DNA of 10,423 bases from Coriobacteriia bacterium. GTDB taxonomy: Bacteria; Actinomycetota; Coriobacteriia; Anaerosomatales; JAENZW01. The stretch is from assembly GCA_029858605.1 (NCBI GenBank), contig JAOUET010000054.1, positions 1 to 10,423 on the forward strand, written 5' to 3'. The position numbers and the translations under genes are program-made. The first letter of the stretch is position 1, and each line of letters starts with the position of its first letter. The notes beneath the pieces were generated by a model that was not told where the DNA came from, did no database searches, and was given only the letters and a program-made list of their open reading frames with translations. Of this stretch, positions 4,361 to 10,423 are shown piece by piece.

Positions 4361-4392
4361 CAGTAGCCGGGCCCGGAAGGGCCCGACTACTG
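4361..4392 (+). terminator. Hairpin terminator/attenuator after rplL
   Basis: CAGTAGCCGGGCCC (4361-4374) pairs with GGGCCCGACTACTG (4379-4392), 14 positions with one C-A mismatch, closed by a GGAA tetraloop. The tail TCTCGGTTCG is not U-rich. An attenuator between rplL and rpoB is known in E. coli, where it lowers polymerase relative to ribosomal protein synthesis. This hairpin is in the matching place. Its base (CCAGTA...CTACT) resembles the flanks of the tuf terminator. Confidence 0.7.
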
Positions 4393-4418
4393 TCTCGGTT
4401 CGCGAAACAAGTCAAGTA

Positions 4419-4447
4419 TTGACCTGAGGAGCGCATCTCGGTATTTT
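4419..4447 (+). promoter_or_regulatory. Promoter for rpoB-rpoC
   Basis: TTGACC (4419-4424, 5 of 6) and TATTTT (4442-4447, 4 of 6) are separated by 17 bases, inside the most AT-rich stretch of the window. Transcription would start near 4453-4455, leaving a leader of about 48 bases before rpoB. It follows the rplL hairpin, so rpoBC can be expressed apart from the ribosomal protein genes; separate rpoB promoters are known in mycobacteria. Confidence 0.7.
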
Positions 4448-4501
4448 AATCATTTGCGGCTCTTGTATCGCCCCCACCCTGCCTGAAGGAGGAATCGCCT
4501 G

Positions 4502-7978
<3,477 letters not shown>

Positions 7979-7981
7979 GAG

Positions 7982-10423
<2,442 letters not shown>

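Overview
This window is the ribosomal protein / RNA polymerase supercluster of a GC-rich bacterium. The order on the + strand is tuf (3' end), rpmG, tRNA-Trp, secE, nusG, rplK, rplA, rplJ, rplL, rpoB, rpoC (5' two thirds). Every gene recognised lies on the + strand, and I see no mobile element, CRISPR array, prophage or accessory system. Protein assignments rest on signatures read directly from the translations.

The organism is probably an early-branching actinomycetote such as a Coriobacteriia relative (inference, moderate to low confidence). RpoB has actinobacterial-type wording around the rifampicin region. RpoC carries a charged coiled-coil insertion of about 95 residues near residues 140-235, in the place where actinobacterial beta' subunits have one. 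Yet SecE (75 aa) and NusG (176 aa) lack the N-terminal extensions found in Mycobacterium and Streptomyces, and tuf lies directly upstream of rpmG-secE rather than next to fusA.

Layout. (1) 1-460: end of tuf, closed by a near-perfect GC-rich palindrome acting as terminator. (2) 486-1665: a promoter (TTGACA-N18-TAGAGT) starts a unit with rpmG, tRNA-Trp, secE and nusG; a 7-bp hairpin sits at the predicted mRNA 5' end. (3) 1666-2989: rplK-rplA with two hairpins that share the sequence GTGGGAG, one before each gene; the second looks like an L1 autoregulatory site. (4) 2990-4317: rplJ-rplL behind a 330-base non-coding leader holding a recognisable L10-leader RNA, a U-tailed attenuator and further hairpins; another hairpin separates rplJ from rplL. 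(5) 4361-10423: a strong hairpin after rplL, then a separate promoter (TTGACC-N17-TATTTT), then rpoB (GTG start) and rpoC (TTG start), only 3 bases apart.

The genes serve translation and transcription together. EF-Tu delivers aminoacyl-tRNA; L33, L11, L1, L10 and L7/L12 belong to the large subunit, the last four forming its two mobile stalks; SecE is part of the export channel; NusG couples polymerase to ribosome; beta and beta' form the polymerase catalytic core. The non-coding stretches carry the regulatory interest: several successive hairpins that probably set the ratio of stalk proteins to polymerase. I found no undescribed system; the most worthwhile items are RNA structures in the intergenic regions and a few residue-level oddities.
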